DNA of 64,000 bases, taken from the NCBI RefSeq assembly GCF_017744445.1, contig NZ_JAGIBH010000001.1, positions 322,178-386,177 on the forward strand, read 5' to 3'. Below, piece by piece: positions 26,238 to 34,878 of this stretch; within the stretch, counting starts at the first letter, position 1, and each line of letters opens with the position of its first letter. The notes below the pieces were generated by a model. The model ran no database searches and was not told the origin of the DNA. It was given only the letters and a program-made list of their open reading frames with translations. A program made the position numbers and the translations under genes. This DNA comes from Caulobacter sp. Its GTDB lineage: Bacteria; Pseudomonadota; Alphaproteobacteria; Caulobacterales; Caulobacteraceae.

Positions 26238-27332
26238 ATGAGCGGATATCGGAACGGCGGAGCCTCGCGGCGCTCGCTGCTGACGGCCTTCGGGGCGGCG
26301 GCGATCGGCTTCAGCTTCACGGCCTGCGGCGAGAAGCCCAAGGCTGCCGGTGCGGGCGGCGAAGAGCCCAAGCTGAACTTCTACAACTGGGACACCTATA
26401 TCGGTGAGACCACGTTGGGCGACTTCAAGAAGGCGTCCGGCATCGACGTGAACATGAGCCTGTTCGCGACGAACGACGAGCTGTTCGCCAAGCTCAAGGC
26501 GGGCAATCCGGGCTTCGACGTCATCGTGCCGTCGAACGAGTTCGTGACCCGCATGGGCCAGGCCGGCATGCTCGAGCCGCTGGATCACGCCAAGATCCCG
26601 AACATGAAGAACATCGACCCGTCCTTCCTGAACCCGGACTTCGATCCGGGGCGGAAGTATTCGATGCCCTACACCTGGCTGCTGCTGGGCATCGGCTATC
26701 GCAAGAGCAAGGTCGATGGGGTTCCGGACAGCTGGAAGTGGCTGTTCGACAGCGACAAGTACAAGGGCCGCATCGCCCTGCTGTCGGAAAGCGCCGACCT
26801 GGTGCGCCTGGCGGCCAAGTATCTGGGCCACTCGGTCAACGACATCCCGGCCGACATGATCCCCAAGATCGAACAGATGCTGATCAAGCAGAAGCCGTTC
26901 GTGAAGGCCTTCCACGACGACAACGGCCAGGACCTCTTGGTCTCGAAGGAAGTCGACCTGGTCCTCGAATACAACGGCGACATCGCCCAGGTGATGAAGG
27001 ACGACCCCGACATCGACTTCGTGGTGCCCAAGGAAGGCTCGCTGATCAACAGCGACACCCTGTGCATCCCGAAAGGCGCGCCGCGTCCCAACAACGCCCA
27101 CGCCTTCATCAACTACCTGCTGGACGCCCAGGCCGGGGCCGAGATCACCAAGACGATCCTGTACCCGACCCCGAACGCGGCGGCCAAGGCGCTGATGCCG
27201 GAGGAGTACCGCGAGAACAAGGTCATCTTCCCGCCGGCGGACGTGATGGCCAAGTGCGAGTACGGCGCGTTCGAAGGGGCCGAGAAGGCGAGTTTGTACG
27301 AGGAAGTCATCACGCGGGTGCGGGCGGCTTGA
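26238..27332 (+). CDS. potF: Polyamine ABC transporter substrate-binding protein
   Basis: 364 residues from M-S-G-Y-R-N-G-G, with GAGGGAG eight bases upstream. Twin-arginine signal S-R-R-S-L-L-T-A-F (10-18) leading to a lipobox F-T-A-C with Cys30: it should be exported folded and lipid-anchored in the periplasm. The mature part is a type-II binding protein: L-N-F-Y-N-W-D-T-Y-I-G-E-T-T, T-N-D-E-L-F-A-K-L-K-A-G and Y-N-G-D-I-A-Q match PotD/PotF, which bind spermidine or putrescine. It begins the potF-potH-potI-potG set and follows a glutamylpolyamine-synthetase-like gene by 44 bases. Confidence 0.9.
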   Translation: MSGYRNGGASRRSLLTAFGAAAIGFSFTACGEKPKAAGAGGEEPKLNFYNWDTYIGETTLGDFKKASGIDVNMSLFATNDELFAKLKAGNPGFDVIVPSNEFVTRMGQAGMLEPLDHAKIPNMKNIDPSFLNPDFDPGRKYSMPYTWLLLGIGYRKSKVDGVPDSWKWLFDSDKYKGRIALLSESADLVRLAAKYLGHSVNDIPADMIPKIEQMLIKQKPFVKAFHDDNGQDLLVSKEVDLVLEYNGDIAQVMKDDPDIDFVVPKEGSLINSDTLCIPKGAPRPNNAHAFINYLLDAQAGAEITKTILYPTPNAAAKALMPEEYRENKVIFPPADVMAKCEYGAFEGAEKASLYEEVITRVRAA

Positions 27333-27345
27333 TCCGAAAAAAAGC

Positions 27346-27446
27346 TGTCATCCCGGCCAAGCGCGTAGCGCGCCGAGCCGGGACCACCGGAAGCTCAGCG
27401 TTTCCGGCGGTCCCGGGTCTCCGCTGCGCTCCGCCCGGGATGACAA
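27346..27446. repeat. Family F inverted-repeat element (copy 1), potF-potH junction
   Basis: Outer arms TGTCATCCCGG and CCGGGATGACA. Inside the left arm a loop of about 20 bases with its own hairpin (AGCGCGTAGCGCGC) replaces the GAAA loop of family A. Similar to 44977-45079. Confidence 0.8.
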
Positions 27447-27461
27447 TTTTGGGAGTGGGGA

Positions 27462-28370
27462 ATGGAGCAGAGCTGGAAACAGGCGAAAGCCGTCTTCGCC
27501 GCGGCGCTGGGACCGCCGCTGGTGTGGCTGGTGCTGTTCTTCCTCGCGCCCATGGCCATCGTCTGGGCCTACAGCTTCGGCCACAACGCCGGCCTGACCG
27601 AGATCGCCATCACCGGCACCTTCGGCAACTACGCTCGCGCGATCGAGCCGCTGTACCTGAAGATCTTCCTGAAGTCGGCCTGGGTGGCGGGCCTGACCAC
27701 GGGTCTGTGCCTGGTGATCGGCTTCCCGGTCGCCCTGGCCATCACCTTCGCGTCCGACAAGGCCAAGACCTGGCTCTTGCTGCTGATCATGCTGCCGTTC
27801 TGGACGAACCTCTTGATCCGCACCTACGCCCTGATCGCCGTGCTGCGCACCGAGGGCTATGTGAACCAGAGCCTGGAATGGCTGTGGAAGGGCGGCGGGA
27901 CCTTGGCGGCGATGGTCGGCCTCCAACCGCTGGGCGACTTCCAGCCGCTGGAGCTGCTGCACAACAATTTCGCGGTGATCCTGGGGCTGGTCTATGTGCA
28001 CCTGCCCTTCATGGTGCTGCCGCTCTATTCGGCCCTGGATCGCCTGGACAAGTCGCTGCTCGAGGCCAGCCTCGACCTGGGCGCCGGGCACCTGCGGACC
28101 CTGTTCAAGGTGGTCGTGCCGCTCGCTTTGCCGGGCATCGCCTCGGGCGTGCTGATCACCTTCATCCCGGCGCTGGGCGCCTATCTAACGCCCGACCTGC
28201 TGGGCGGTCCCGACAGCCAGATGATCGCCAACGTCATCGAGCGCCAGTTCAAGCGCGCCAATGACTGGCCGTTCGGCGCGGCCATGTCGTTCGTGCTGAT
28301 GTACCTGACCTTCATCGCCATCGCGATCCAGGCGGTCCTGGCCAAGAAGACGCCGGAGGGGAAGGCATGA
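27462..28370 (+). CDS. potH: Polyamine ABC transporter permease PotH
   Basis: 302 residues with about six membrane helices. It has the binding-protein-dependent permease loop E-A-S-L-D-L-G-A-G-H-L-R-T-L-F-K-V-V-V-P-L-A-L-P-G-I (about 200-225), which contacts the ATPase. G-A-Y-L-T-P-D-L-L-G-G near the end is typical of PotB/PotH. It forms the inner-membrane channel with PotI. The region between potF and this gene is a palindromic element; the ATG lies shortly after its right arm. Confidence 0.92.
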   Translation: MEQSWKQAKAVFAAALGPPLVWLVLFFLAPMAIVWAYSFGHNAGLTEIAITGTFGNYARAIEPLYLKIFLKSAWVAGLTTGLCLVIGFPVALAITFASDKAKTWLLLLIMLPFWTNLLIRTYALIAVLRTEGYVNQSLEWLWKGGGTLAAMVGLQPLGDFQPLELLHNNFAVILGLVYVHLPFMVLPLYSALDRLDKSLLEASLDLGAGHLRTLFKVVVPLALPGIASGVLITFIPALGAYLTPDLLGGPDSQMIANVIERQFKRANDWPFGAAMSFVLMYLTFIAIAIQAVLAKKTPEGKA

Positions 28371-28380
28371 TGGCCCTCAA

Positions 28381-28513
28381 TCCGTTCTTCCCGGCGAAAG
28401 CCGGGACCCAGATTCAGCCTGAGCCTTTGGGGTGTTCGCGCCTTTCGATCGTGTCCGCAGGCCAAGCGCCTGTGGGTTCGATCTGGGCCCCGGCTTTCGC
28501 CGGGGAGACGGGG
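28381..28513. repeat. Family A inverted-repeat element, potH-potI junction
   Basis: Arms at 28381-28412 and 28481-28512, with ATTCAGCCTGAG after the left arm. It is shared with the two next copies. The right arm and its G-rich end lie just ahead of the potI start and supply its ribosome-site-like bases. Confidence 0.85.
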
Positions 28514-28526
28514 AAGGGGATTGCTC

Positions 28527-29384
28527 GTGGCTAGACGGTCTCCCCCCGGTCCCCTGGAATACCTCCGCCGCTGGCAGATGCAGGCCTGGCTGGCCGCCGT
28601 GGCGATCTTCCTCTACGCGCCGCTGATCGCGCTGATGGCGTTCAGCTTCAACGACAGCAAGCGCAACATCGTCTGGAAGGGCTTCACGCTCAAATATTAC
28701 GACAAGCTGTTCAACGATTCCGCCCTGCTGGAGGCCTTCGGCAACAGCTTGACCATCGCGGCGGTGTCGACGGTGCTGAGCCTGCTGCTCGGTGCGGCGG
28801 CGGCCCTCGTTTTGTGGCGTTTCCGCTTCCCCGGCAAAACCGCCCTGGACGGAGCCCTGGCCCTGCCGATCGTGGTGCCCGAGATCTGCATGGGCGTGGC
28901 GATGCTGGTGTTCTTCGCCCGGGTCATGCCCTGGCCGCAGGGGTTGCCGTGGCCGCTGAACCTGGGGGCGATCATCATCGCCCACGTGTCGTTCTCGTTC
29001 CCGTTCGTGGCGGTGGTCGTGCGCGCCCGCATGGCCAGCTTCAACCGCGAGATGGAGGAGGCGGCCCGCGACCTGGGCGCCGGCGAGTTCCGCACCATCA
29101 AGGACGTGATCCTGCCGCACATGGCGCCGTCGCTGGTGGCCGGCGCGCTGCTGGCCTTCACGCTGAGCCTGGACGACTTCGTCATCACCTTCTTCACCGC
29201 CGGTCCCGACACGGTGACCTTCCCGGTGAAGGTCTATTCGATGGTCCGCTTCTCGGTGACGCCGGAGGTCAATGCGGCCTCGACGGTGCTGATCGTGCTG
29301 ACCGTGCTGCTGACGGCGGCGGCGTTGAAACTGCAAGGGGACCCGGCCGCGACCGCGGGGCATGGGGCGGGGGACGCTAAATGA
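28527..29384 (+). CDS. potI: Polyamine ABC transporter permease PotI
   Basis: 285 residues from a GTG at 28527 with AAGGGGA upstream (a TTG two codons earlier is an alternative). Six membrane helices; E-E-A-A-R-D-L-G-A-G-E-F-R-T-I-K-D-V-I-L-P-H (about 175-200) is the ATPase-coupling loop, and S-L-D-D-F-V-I-T-F-F-T-A-G-P is typical of PotC/PotI. Partner of PotH. The start codon sits directly behind the right arm of a palindromic element, so folding of that element may influence translation. Confidence 0.9.
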   Translation: MARRSPPGPLEYLRRWQMQAWLAAVAIFLYAPLIALMAFSFNDSKRNIVWKGFTLKYYDKLFNDSALLEAFGNSLTIAAVSTVLSLLLGAAAALVLWRFRFPGKTALDGALALPIVVPEICMGVAMLVFFARVMPWPQGLPWPLNLGAIIIAHVSFSFPFVAVVVRARMASFNREMEEAARDLGAGEFRTIKDVILPHMAPSLVAGALLAFTLSLDDFVITFFTAGPDTVTFPVKVYSMVRFSVTPEVNAASTVLIVLTVLLTAAALKLQGDPAATAGHGAGDAK

Positions 29385-29397
29385 GCGTTTCCTCTAT

Positions 29398-29509
29398 CCC
29401 GATCTTCCCGGCGAACGCCGGGACCCAGATTCAGCCTGAGCTTTTGCCCTTCCTGGCGCCTCCCAGCCCTACGATCTGGGCCCCGGCTTTCGCCGGGGAA
29501 GTCGGGATT
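29398..29509. repeat. Family A inverted-repeat element, potI-potG junction
   Basis: Left arm 29398-29430, right arm about 29474-29506; loop of the left arm is GAAC rather than GAAA. Carries the same ATTCAGCCTGAG extension as its neighbours. Confidence 0.85.
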
Positions 29510-29532
29510 TTGTGTGTCGGGGGATATTCGGA

Positions 29533-30654
29533 ATGACCGCAAAACCCATCATCACCTTCGAAGGCGTCACCAAGCGCTTCGGCAAGCTGGCGGCGGTCGA
29601 CAACGTCTCGCTGACCGTCAACGAGGGCGAGTTCTTCGCGCTGCTGGGCCCGTCGGGCTGTGGCAAGACCACCCTGCTGCGCATGCTGGCCGGCTTCGAG
29701 ACGCCGACCGAGGGCCGCATCCTGATCGACGGCCAGGACATCGTGAGCGTGCCGCCCAACAAGCGGCCGGTGAACATGGTGTTCCAGTCCTACGCCGTGT
29801 TCCCGCACATGACCGTGGCCGACAACGTCGCCTACGGCCTGGTGGTCGACAAGGTCGGCAAGGCCGAGCGCGATCGCCGCGTCGAGGAGGCCTTGGATCT
29901 GGTCCAGCTGGGCGGCTATGGCGGCCGCAAGCCAGACCAGCTGTCGGGCGGCCAGCGCCAGCGGGTGGCCCTGGCCCGGGCGCTGGTGAAACGTCCGCGC
30001 GTGCTGCTGCTGGACGAGCCGCTGTCGGCCCTGGACGCCAAGCTGCGCGAGCAGATGCGCACCGAGCTGTGCACCCTGCAGGAGAAGGTCGGCATCACCT
30101 TCATCATGGTCACTCACGACCAGGACGAAGCTCTCGCGCTCGCGACCCGCTGCGCGGTGATGAGCAAGGGCCTGCTGCAGCAGGTGGCCTCGCCCAATGA
30201 CCTCTATGAGTTCCCCAACAGCCGGTTCGTGGCCGACTTCATTGGCCAGGTGAACCTGTTCGAGGGCGTGCTGGCCGTCGACGAGCCCAGCCATGCGGTG
30301 ATCAAGTCGCCCGACCTGCCGGTCGACATCTTCCTGGACCATGGCGTCACCGGCGCCCGCGGCGGCACGGTCTGGGCGGCGATCCGTCCCGAGAAGATCG
30401 AGCTGCACAAGAAGGACGGCGATACCCCGCCCAATCTCGGCGACTGCCCGCAGGGGACCAACGCCATCGCCGGGGTGATCAAGCACGAGGCCTATCTGGG
30501 CGGCTCGTCCACGTACGAAGTGGAGATCGCCGGAGGACGTCGGATCAAGGTCCAGCGCTCGAACCTGACCCGCTGGGATCAGGAGGACTTCAAGCTGGGC
30601 GAGACCGTGTGGCTGTGCTGGCACGCGTGTTCGCCGGCGGTTTTGCTTTCATGA
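29533..30654 (+). CDS. potG: Polyamine ABC transporter ATPase PotG
   Basis: 373 residues from M-T-A-K-P-I-I-T-F. Walker A G-P-S-G-C-G-K-T-T (39-47), signature L-S-G-G-Q-R-Q-R near 140, Walker B L-L-L-D-E-P, the switch His in T-H-D-Q-D-E-A. The C-terminal regulatory TOBE-type domain (about 290-370) ends F-K-L-G-E-T-V-W-L-C-W. It energises putrescine-type uptake with PotH/PotI. Unusual gene order: the ATPase is last in the transporter set (F-H-I-G) rather than second as in E. coli potFGHI. Confidence 0.93.
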   Translation: MTAKPIITFEGVTKRFGKLAAVDNVSLTVNEGEFFALLGPSGCGKTTLLRMLAGFETPTEGRILIDGQDIVSVPPNKRPVNMVFQSYAVFPHMTVADNVAYGLVVDKVGKAERDRRVEEALDLVQLGGYGGRKPDQLSGGQRQRVALARALVKRPRVLLLDEPLSALDAKLREQMRTELCTLQEKVGITFIMVTHDQDEALALATRCAVMSKGLLQQVASPNDLYEFPNSRFVADFIGQVNLFEGVLAVDEPSHAVIKSPDLPVDIFLDHGVTGARGGTVWAAIRPEKIELHKKDGDTPPNLGDCPQGTNAIAGVIKHEAYLGGSSTYEVEIAGGRRIKVQRSNLTRWDQEDFKLGETVWLCWHACSPAVLLS

Positions 30655-30667
30655 GACCCCCCCTCCA

Positions 30668-30775
30668 CCCGATCTTCCCGGCGAAAGCCGGGACCCAGAT
30701 TCAGCCTGAGCGTTCGCCAGGCTTGGCGCTTCTCAGCCCTTTGATCTGGGCCCCGGCCTTCGCCGGGGAAACGGA
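30668..30775. repeat. Family A inverted-repeat element, potG-aminotransferase junction
   Basis: Left arm 30668-30700 with GAAA loop, right arm about 30744-30774; ATTCAGCCTGAG extension as at 28.4 and 29.4 kb. Followed by TTTTTG on the + strand, so this copy may also terminate transcription. Confidence 0.85.
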
Positions 30776-30831
30776 TTTTTGAATTCAAACGGACCCGCTC
30801 ACAGAGGTGGGCCGAACGTCAGGAGCCACCG

Positions 30832-32235
30832 ATGACCGTCCCGATCCGCAACCACGACATCGCCGAGCTCAAGCGCCTCGATCTGGCCCACCACCTGCCG
30901 GCCCAGGCCGACCACAAGGTCATCGCGGAACTCGGCGGCAGCCGGATCATCACCCGCGCCGACGGCGTCTACATCCACGATGGCGAGGGGCATCAGATCC
31001 TGGACGGCATGGCCGGCCTGTGGTGCGTCAATGTCGGCTATGGTCGCAAGGAACTGGCCGACGCGGCCTACGAGCAGATGCTGGAGCTGCCGTACTACAA
31101 CACCTTCTTCAAGACCGCGACGCCGCCGACCGTGACCCTGGCGGCCAAGATCGCCGAGAAGATGGGCGGGCATCTCTCCCACGTGTTCTTCAACTCGTCG
31201 GGGTCGGAGGCCAACGACACGGTCTTCCGCCTGGTCCGCCACTACTGGAAGCTCAAGGAGCAGCCGCAGCGGACCGTCTTCATCAGCCGCTGGAACGCCT
31301 ATCACGGCTCGACCGTGGCCGGCGTATCGCTGGGCGGCATGAAGCACATGCACAAGCAGGGCGACCTGCCGATCCCTGGTGTCGAGCACGTGATGCAGCC
31401 CTACGCGTTCGGCGACGGCTTTGGCGAGGACCCGGCCGCCTTCCGCGATCGCGCGGTGAAGGAGATCGAGGACAAGATCCTTGAGGTCGGCCCCGAGAAC
31501 GTCGCGGCCTTCATCGGCGAGCCGGTGCAAGGCGCGGGCGGGGTGATCATTCCACCGGACGGCTACTGGCCGGCGGTCGAGGCCCTGTGCCGCAAGTACG
31601 GGATCCTGCTGGTCTGCGACGAGGTGATCTGCGGTTTCGGCCGGCTGGGCGAGTGGTTCGGCCACCAGCACTACGGGATCAAGCCGGACCTGATCGCCAT
31701 GGCCAAGGGGCTGTCGTCCGGCTACCTGCCGATCTCGGCCGTGGGCGTGGCCGACCACATCGTCGCCGAACTGCGCGAGAAGGGCGGCGACTTCATCCAC
31801 GGCTTTACGTACTCCGGCCACCCGACCTGCGCGGCCGTGGCGCTGAAGAACATCGAGATCATGGAGCGCGAGAACCTGATCGAGCGCACCCGCGACGACA
31901 CCGGCCCCTATCTCGCCAAGGCCCTGGCTGGCCTGAACGACCACCCGCTGGTCGGCGAGACCCGCTCGCTGGGCCTGATCGGCGCCGTCGAGATCGTCCG
32001 CGAGAAGGGCACGAACCTGCGCTTCGTCGACAAGGAGGGCGAGGCCGGTCCGATCGTCCGCGACCTGTGCATCAAGAACGGCCTGATGGTCCGCGCCATC
32101 CGCGACAGCATCGTCTGCTGCCCGCCGCTGATCATCACCCACGCCGAGATCGACAAACTTGTCGCCATCATCCGCCAGTCTCTGGACGAGGCCGAGCCGG
32201 TGCTGCGGGCCTTGAAACCGGAGGCCGCCGCATGA
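30832..32235 (+). CDS. Putrescine/polyamine:pyruvate aminotransferase (class III, SpuC-like)
   Basis: 467 residues. Class III transaminase: G-L-W-C-V-N-V-G-Y-G-R near 62, N-S-S-G-S-E-A-N-D-T, W-N-A-Y-H-G-S-T, C-D-E-V-I-C-G-F-G-R and Lys292 in M-A-K-G-L-S-S-G-Y. These agree with the putrescine/diamine:pyruvate aminotransferases such as SpuC. It would turn putrescine directly into aminobutyraldehyde, parallel to the glutamylated route encoded beside it. AGGAG lies ahead of the ATG. Its stop overlaps the ATG of the next gene (ATGA). Confidence 0.88.
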   Translation: MTVPIRNHDIAELKRLDLAHHLPAQADHKVIAELGGSRIITRADGVYIHDGEGHQILDGMAGLWCVNVGYGRKELADAAYEQMLELPYYNTFFKTATPPTVTLAAKIAEKMGGHLSHVFFNSSGSEANDTVFRLVRHYWKLKEQPQRTVFISRWNAYHGSTVAGVSLGGMKHMHKQGDLPIPGVEHVMQPYAFGDGFGEDPAAFRDRAVKEIEDKILEVGPENVAAFIGEPVQGAGGVIIPPDGYWPAVEALCRKYGILLVCDEVICGFGRLGEWFGHQHYGIKPDLIAMAKGLSSGYLPISAVGVADHIVAELREKGGDFIHGFTYSGHPTCAAVALKNIEIMERENLIERTRDDTGPYLAKALAGLNDHPLVGETRSLGLIGAVEIVREKGTNLRFVDKEGEAGPIVRDLCIKNGLMVRAIRDSIVCCPPLIITHAEIDKLVAIIRQSLDEAEPVLRALKPEAAA

Positions 32236-33629
32236 AGCCCAAGCACAACAAGGCCAAGCGCGAGAACAGCCTGGACCGAGGCGTCTCGACCCTTGAGGAA
32301 GCAGGGGCCTGGTTCGCGCGGCAGAGCATCGAGGAGATCGAGTGCGTGGTGCCGGATTTGGCCGGCGTGGCGCGCGGCAAGATCATGCCGGTGCGCAAGT
32401 TCCTGGGGACCCCGTCGATGAACCTGCCGCTGGCGGTGTTCTACCAGACCATCACCGGTGACTTCCCCGAGTCCGAGGGCGCCGTGAACGCGGTGCAGTC
32501 GGACACCGACATCTTCCTGACCCCGGACTTCGCCACGCTGGCGGCCGTGCCGTGGGCGCAGGACCCGACGGCGCAGGTGATCCACGACGCCTTCCACCCG
32601 GATGGCCGTCCTGTCGAGGAGGCGCCGCGTCAGGTGCTGCGGCGGGTGCTGGCGCTGTATGCCGAGAGGAACTGGAACCCGATCGTGGCGCCGGAGATCG
32701 AGTTCTACCTCGTCGATCGCAACACCGATCCGGACTATCCGCTGAAGCCTCCCGTGGGCCGCTCGGGCCGTCCCGAGACCGGCCGCCAGGGCTACTCGAT
32801 CAGCGCGGTCAACGAGTTCGACGCGCTGTTCGAGGACATGTACGAATACTCCGAGCGCCAGGGCCTGGAGATCGACACCCTGATCCACGAGAGCGGCGTG
32901 GCGCAGATGGAGATCAACCTGCGGCACGGCCATCCGCTGGAGCTGGCCGACCAGGTCTTCATGATGAAGCGCACCATCCGCGAGGCGGCTCTGGAGCACG
33001 AGATCTACGCCACCTTCATGGCCAAGCCGATGGCCAGCGAGCCCGGCAGCGCCATGCACATCCACCAGTCGATCGTCGACCGAAAGGGCCGCAACTTGTT
33101 CTCGGACGAGGACGGGCAGGAGACCGAGCTCTTCCACGGCTTCATCGGCGGCCAGCAGAAGTACCTGCCGGCGATCATGGCCATCCTGGCGCCGTACGTG
33201 AACAGCTACCGCCGGATCGCGCGGGACTCGGGCGCGCCGGTCAACACCCAGTGGGGCTACGACAACCGCACCTGCGGCCTGCGGGTGCCGCCATCGGACC
33301 CGGCCAATCGCCGCCTGGAGAACCGCATCCCGTCGTCGGACGCCAATCCGTACCTGGCGATCGCGGCGGTGCTGGCGACGGGTTATCTGGGCATGGTCGA
33401 GGGCCTCAAGCCCAGCGCGCCGGTCGAGACCGACGCGGGGGTCGAGGGTGTGCAACTGCCGCGCAGCCTGTCGGAATCCCTGGCGCTGTTCAAAGCCTGC
33501 CAGCCGCTGGTCGAGATCCTGGGCCCGACCTTCATCGCCGCCTATGACCGCGTGAAGCAGGCCGAGTACGAGACCTTCATGCGCACGATCAGCCCGTGGG
33601 AGCGGGAGTTCCTGCTGCTGAATGTCTAG
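32232..33629 (+). CDS. puuA: Gamma-glutamylputrescine synthetase-like (glutamine synthetase family), paralog 2
   Basis: 465 residues; the ATG overlaps the preceding stop. A basic N-terminal stretch precedes the domain beginning I-E-C-V-V-P-D-L-A-G-V-A-R-G-K. Catalytic features: P-E-I-E-F-Y-L, M-H-I-H-Q-S, N-S-Y-R-R-I, D-N-R-T-C-G-L-R-V-P and E-N-R-I-P-S-S-D-A-N-P-Y. By family it ligates glutamate to putrescine, starting the Puu pathway. Immediate coupling to the PuuB-like oxidase gene (eight-base overlap) makes this paralog the better PuuA candidate. The two paralogs are clearly divergent, so they probably differ in amine preference. Confidence 0.88.
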   Translation: MKPKHNKAKRENSLDRGVSTLEEAGAWFARQSIEEIECVVPDLAGVARGKIMPVRKFLGTPSMNLPLAVFYQTITGDFPESEGAVNAVQSDTDIFLTPDFATLAAVPWAQDPTAQVIHDAFHPDGRPVEEAPRQVLRRVLALYAERNWNPIVAPEIEFYLVDRNTDPDYPLKPPVGRSGRPETGRQGYSISAVNEFDALFEDMYEYSERQGLEIDTLIHESGVAQMEINLRHGHPLELADQVFMMKRTIREAALEHEIYATFMAKPMASEPGSAMHIHQSIVDRKGRNLFSDEDGQETELFHGFIGGQQKYLPAIMAILAPYVNSYRRIARDSGAPVNTQWGYDNRTCGLRVPPSDPANRRLENRIPSSDANPYLAIAAVLATGYLGMVEGLKPSAPVETDAGVEGVQLPRSLSESLALFKACQPLVEILGPTFIAAYDRVKQAEYETFMRTISPWEREFLLLNV

Positions 33630-34878
33630 CCCGTACGGGCAGGGCAACTGGTATGCGGTCACGGCGGGCGAGGCTCCCGAGCGGCCGCCGCTGGAGGGCG
33701 ACGTCTCGGCCGATGTCTGCGTCGTCGGCGCGGGCTTCACCGGGCTCGGCGCGGCGATGGCGTTGGCGGGCCGGGCGAGTGTCGTGGTGTTGGAGGCCGG
33801 CCGGGTCGGCTGTGCGGCCACGGGGCGCAACGGCGGGCAGGTCCATACTGGCCAGCGGCGTGACCAGGCTTGGCTGGAGAAGGCCGTCGGGCGCGACGAT
33901 GCGATGGCGTTGTGGCGTCTCGCCGAGGATGCGCGGGCGCACTTCAAGACCCTGACTGACACCATCGACTGCGACTGGCGGCCGGGCATGATCCACGCTC
34001 GCCACAAGCGCGGCGGCGAGGCCGAGGACGTGGCCTATGCCGAGCTGATGGCCGGCCGCTATGGCTACGACCAACTGGCGCTGATCGACGAAACCGACCT
34101 CGCCGCCGAGCTGGGGACCGACGTCTACCATGGCGGCCTGATTGATCGCGGCGGCGGGCATGTGCATCCGCTGAAGCTGGCCCTGGGCATGGCGAGAGGG
34201 CTGACCGTCCACGAGAACACGCGCGCCCAGACCTGGCGGCGCGAGGGCGGAAAGATCGTCGTCGAGACCGCGGCGGGCCGGGTGACCTGCGACCAGCTGA
34301 TCCTCAGTGGCGACGGCCTGCTGAACGGCATGGCTGGCAAGGCCCGCGCGCGGGTCATGCCGATCAACAACTTCATCGCCGTCACCGCGCCGTTGGGCGA
34401 GGTCGCAGACACGATCATCCGCTCGAGCGCGGCGGTGTCCGACAGCCGCTTTGTCGTGAACTACTTCCGCAAGACCCCTGACGGCCGGCTGCTGTTCGGC
34501 GGGGGGGAGAACTACCGGCCAGGGTTCCCGAGCGATATCGCCGGCATGGTCCGCAAGAACCTGGCGAAGGTCTATCCGAGGCTGGCCGAGGTCCCGATCA
34601 CCCACGCCTGGGGCGGGACGCTGGGCATCACCATGAGCCGCATGCCGTTTGTCGGCGAGATCGCACCGGGCGTTCGTGTGGCGTCCGGCTATTCGGGCCA
34701 GGGGGTGATGCTGGCGCCCTATGTCGGCAAGCTGCTGGCCGACGCGGCGCTGGGCGAGACCGCCGGCGTCGAGCTGCTGTCACGCCTGCCGACCCCGCCA
34801 TTCCCGGGCGGCCGGCTGCTGCGCTGGCCGCTGACCGTGGCGGGCCTCTCCTGGTACGCGCTGCGGGACCGGCTCTAG
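33622..34878 (+). CDS. puuB: Gamma-glutamylputrescine oxidase-like FAD oxidoreductase
   Basis: 418 residues; overlaps puuA by eight bases. DAO-type flavoprotein with the dinucleotide loop V-V-G-A-G-F-T-G-L-G-A-A near 35, an R-N-G-G-Q-V-H motif near 72, and a C-terminal G-Y-S-G-Q-G-V-M-L-A-P-Y that closes the FAD site. PuuB oxidises gamma-glutamylputrescine to the aldehyde with release of ammonia and hydrogen peroxide, which then goes to PuuC. Length and N-terminal Y-x-x-S/G-N-W-Y pattern match the family. It ends four bases inside the convergent TetR gene. Confidence 0.88.
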   Translation: MSSPYGQGNWYAVTAGEAPERPPLEGDVSADVCVVGAGFTGLGAAMALAGRASVVVLEAGRVGCAATGRNGGQVHTGQRRDQAWLEKAVGRDDAMALWRLAEDARAHFKTLTDTIDCDWRPGMIHARHKRGGEAEDVAYAELMAGRYGYDQLALIDETDLAAELGTDVYHGGLIDRGGGHVHPLKLALGMARGLTVHENTRAQTWRREGGKIVVETAAGRVTCDQLILSGDGLLNGMAGKARARVMPINNFIAVTAPLGEVADTIIRSSAAVSDSRFVVNYFRKTPDGRLLFGGGENYRPGFPSDIAGMVRKNLAKVYPRLAEVPITHAWGGTLGITMSRMPFVGEIAPGVRVASGYSGQGVMLAPYVGKLLADAALGETAGVELLSRLPTPPFPGGRLLRWPLTVAGLSWYALRDRL

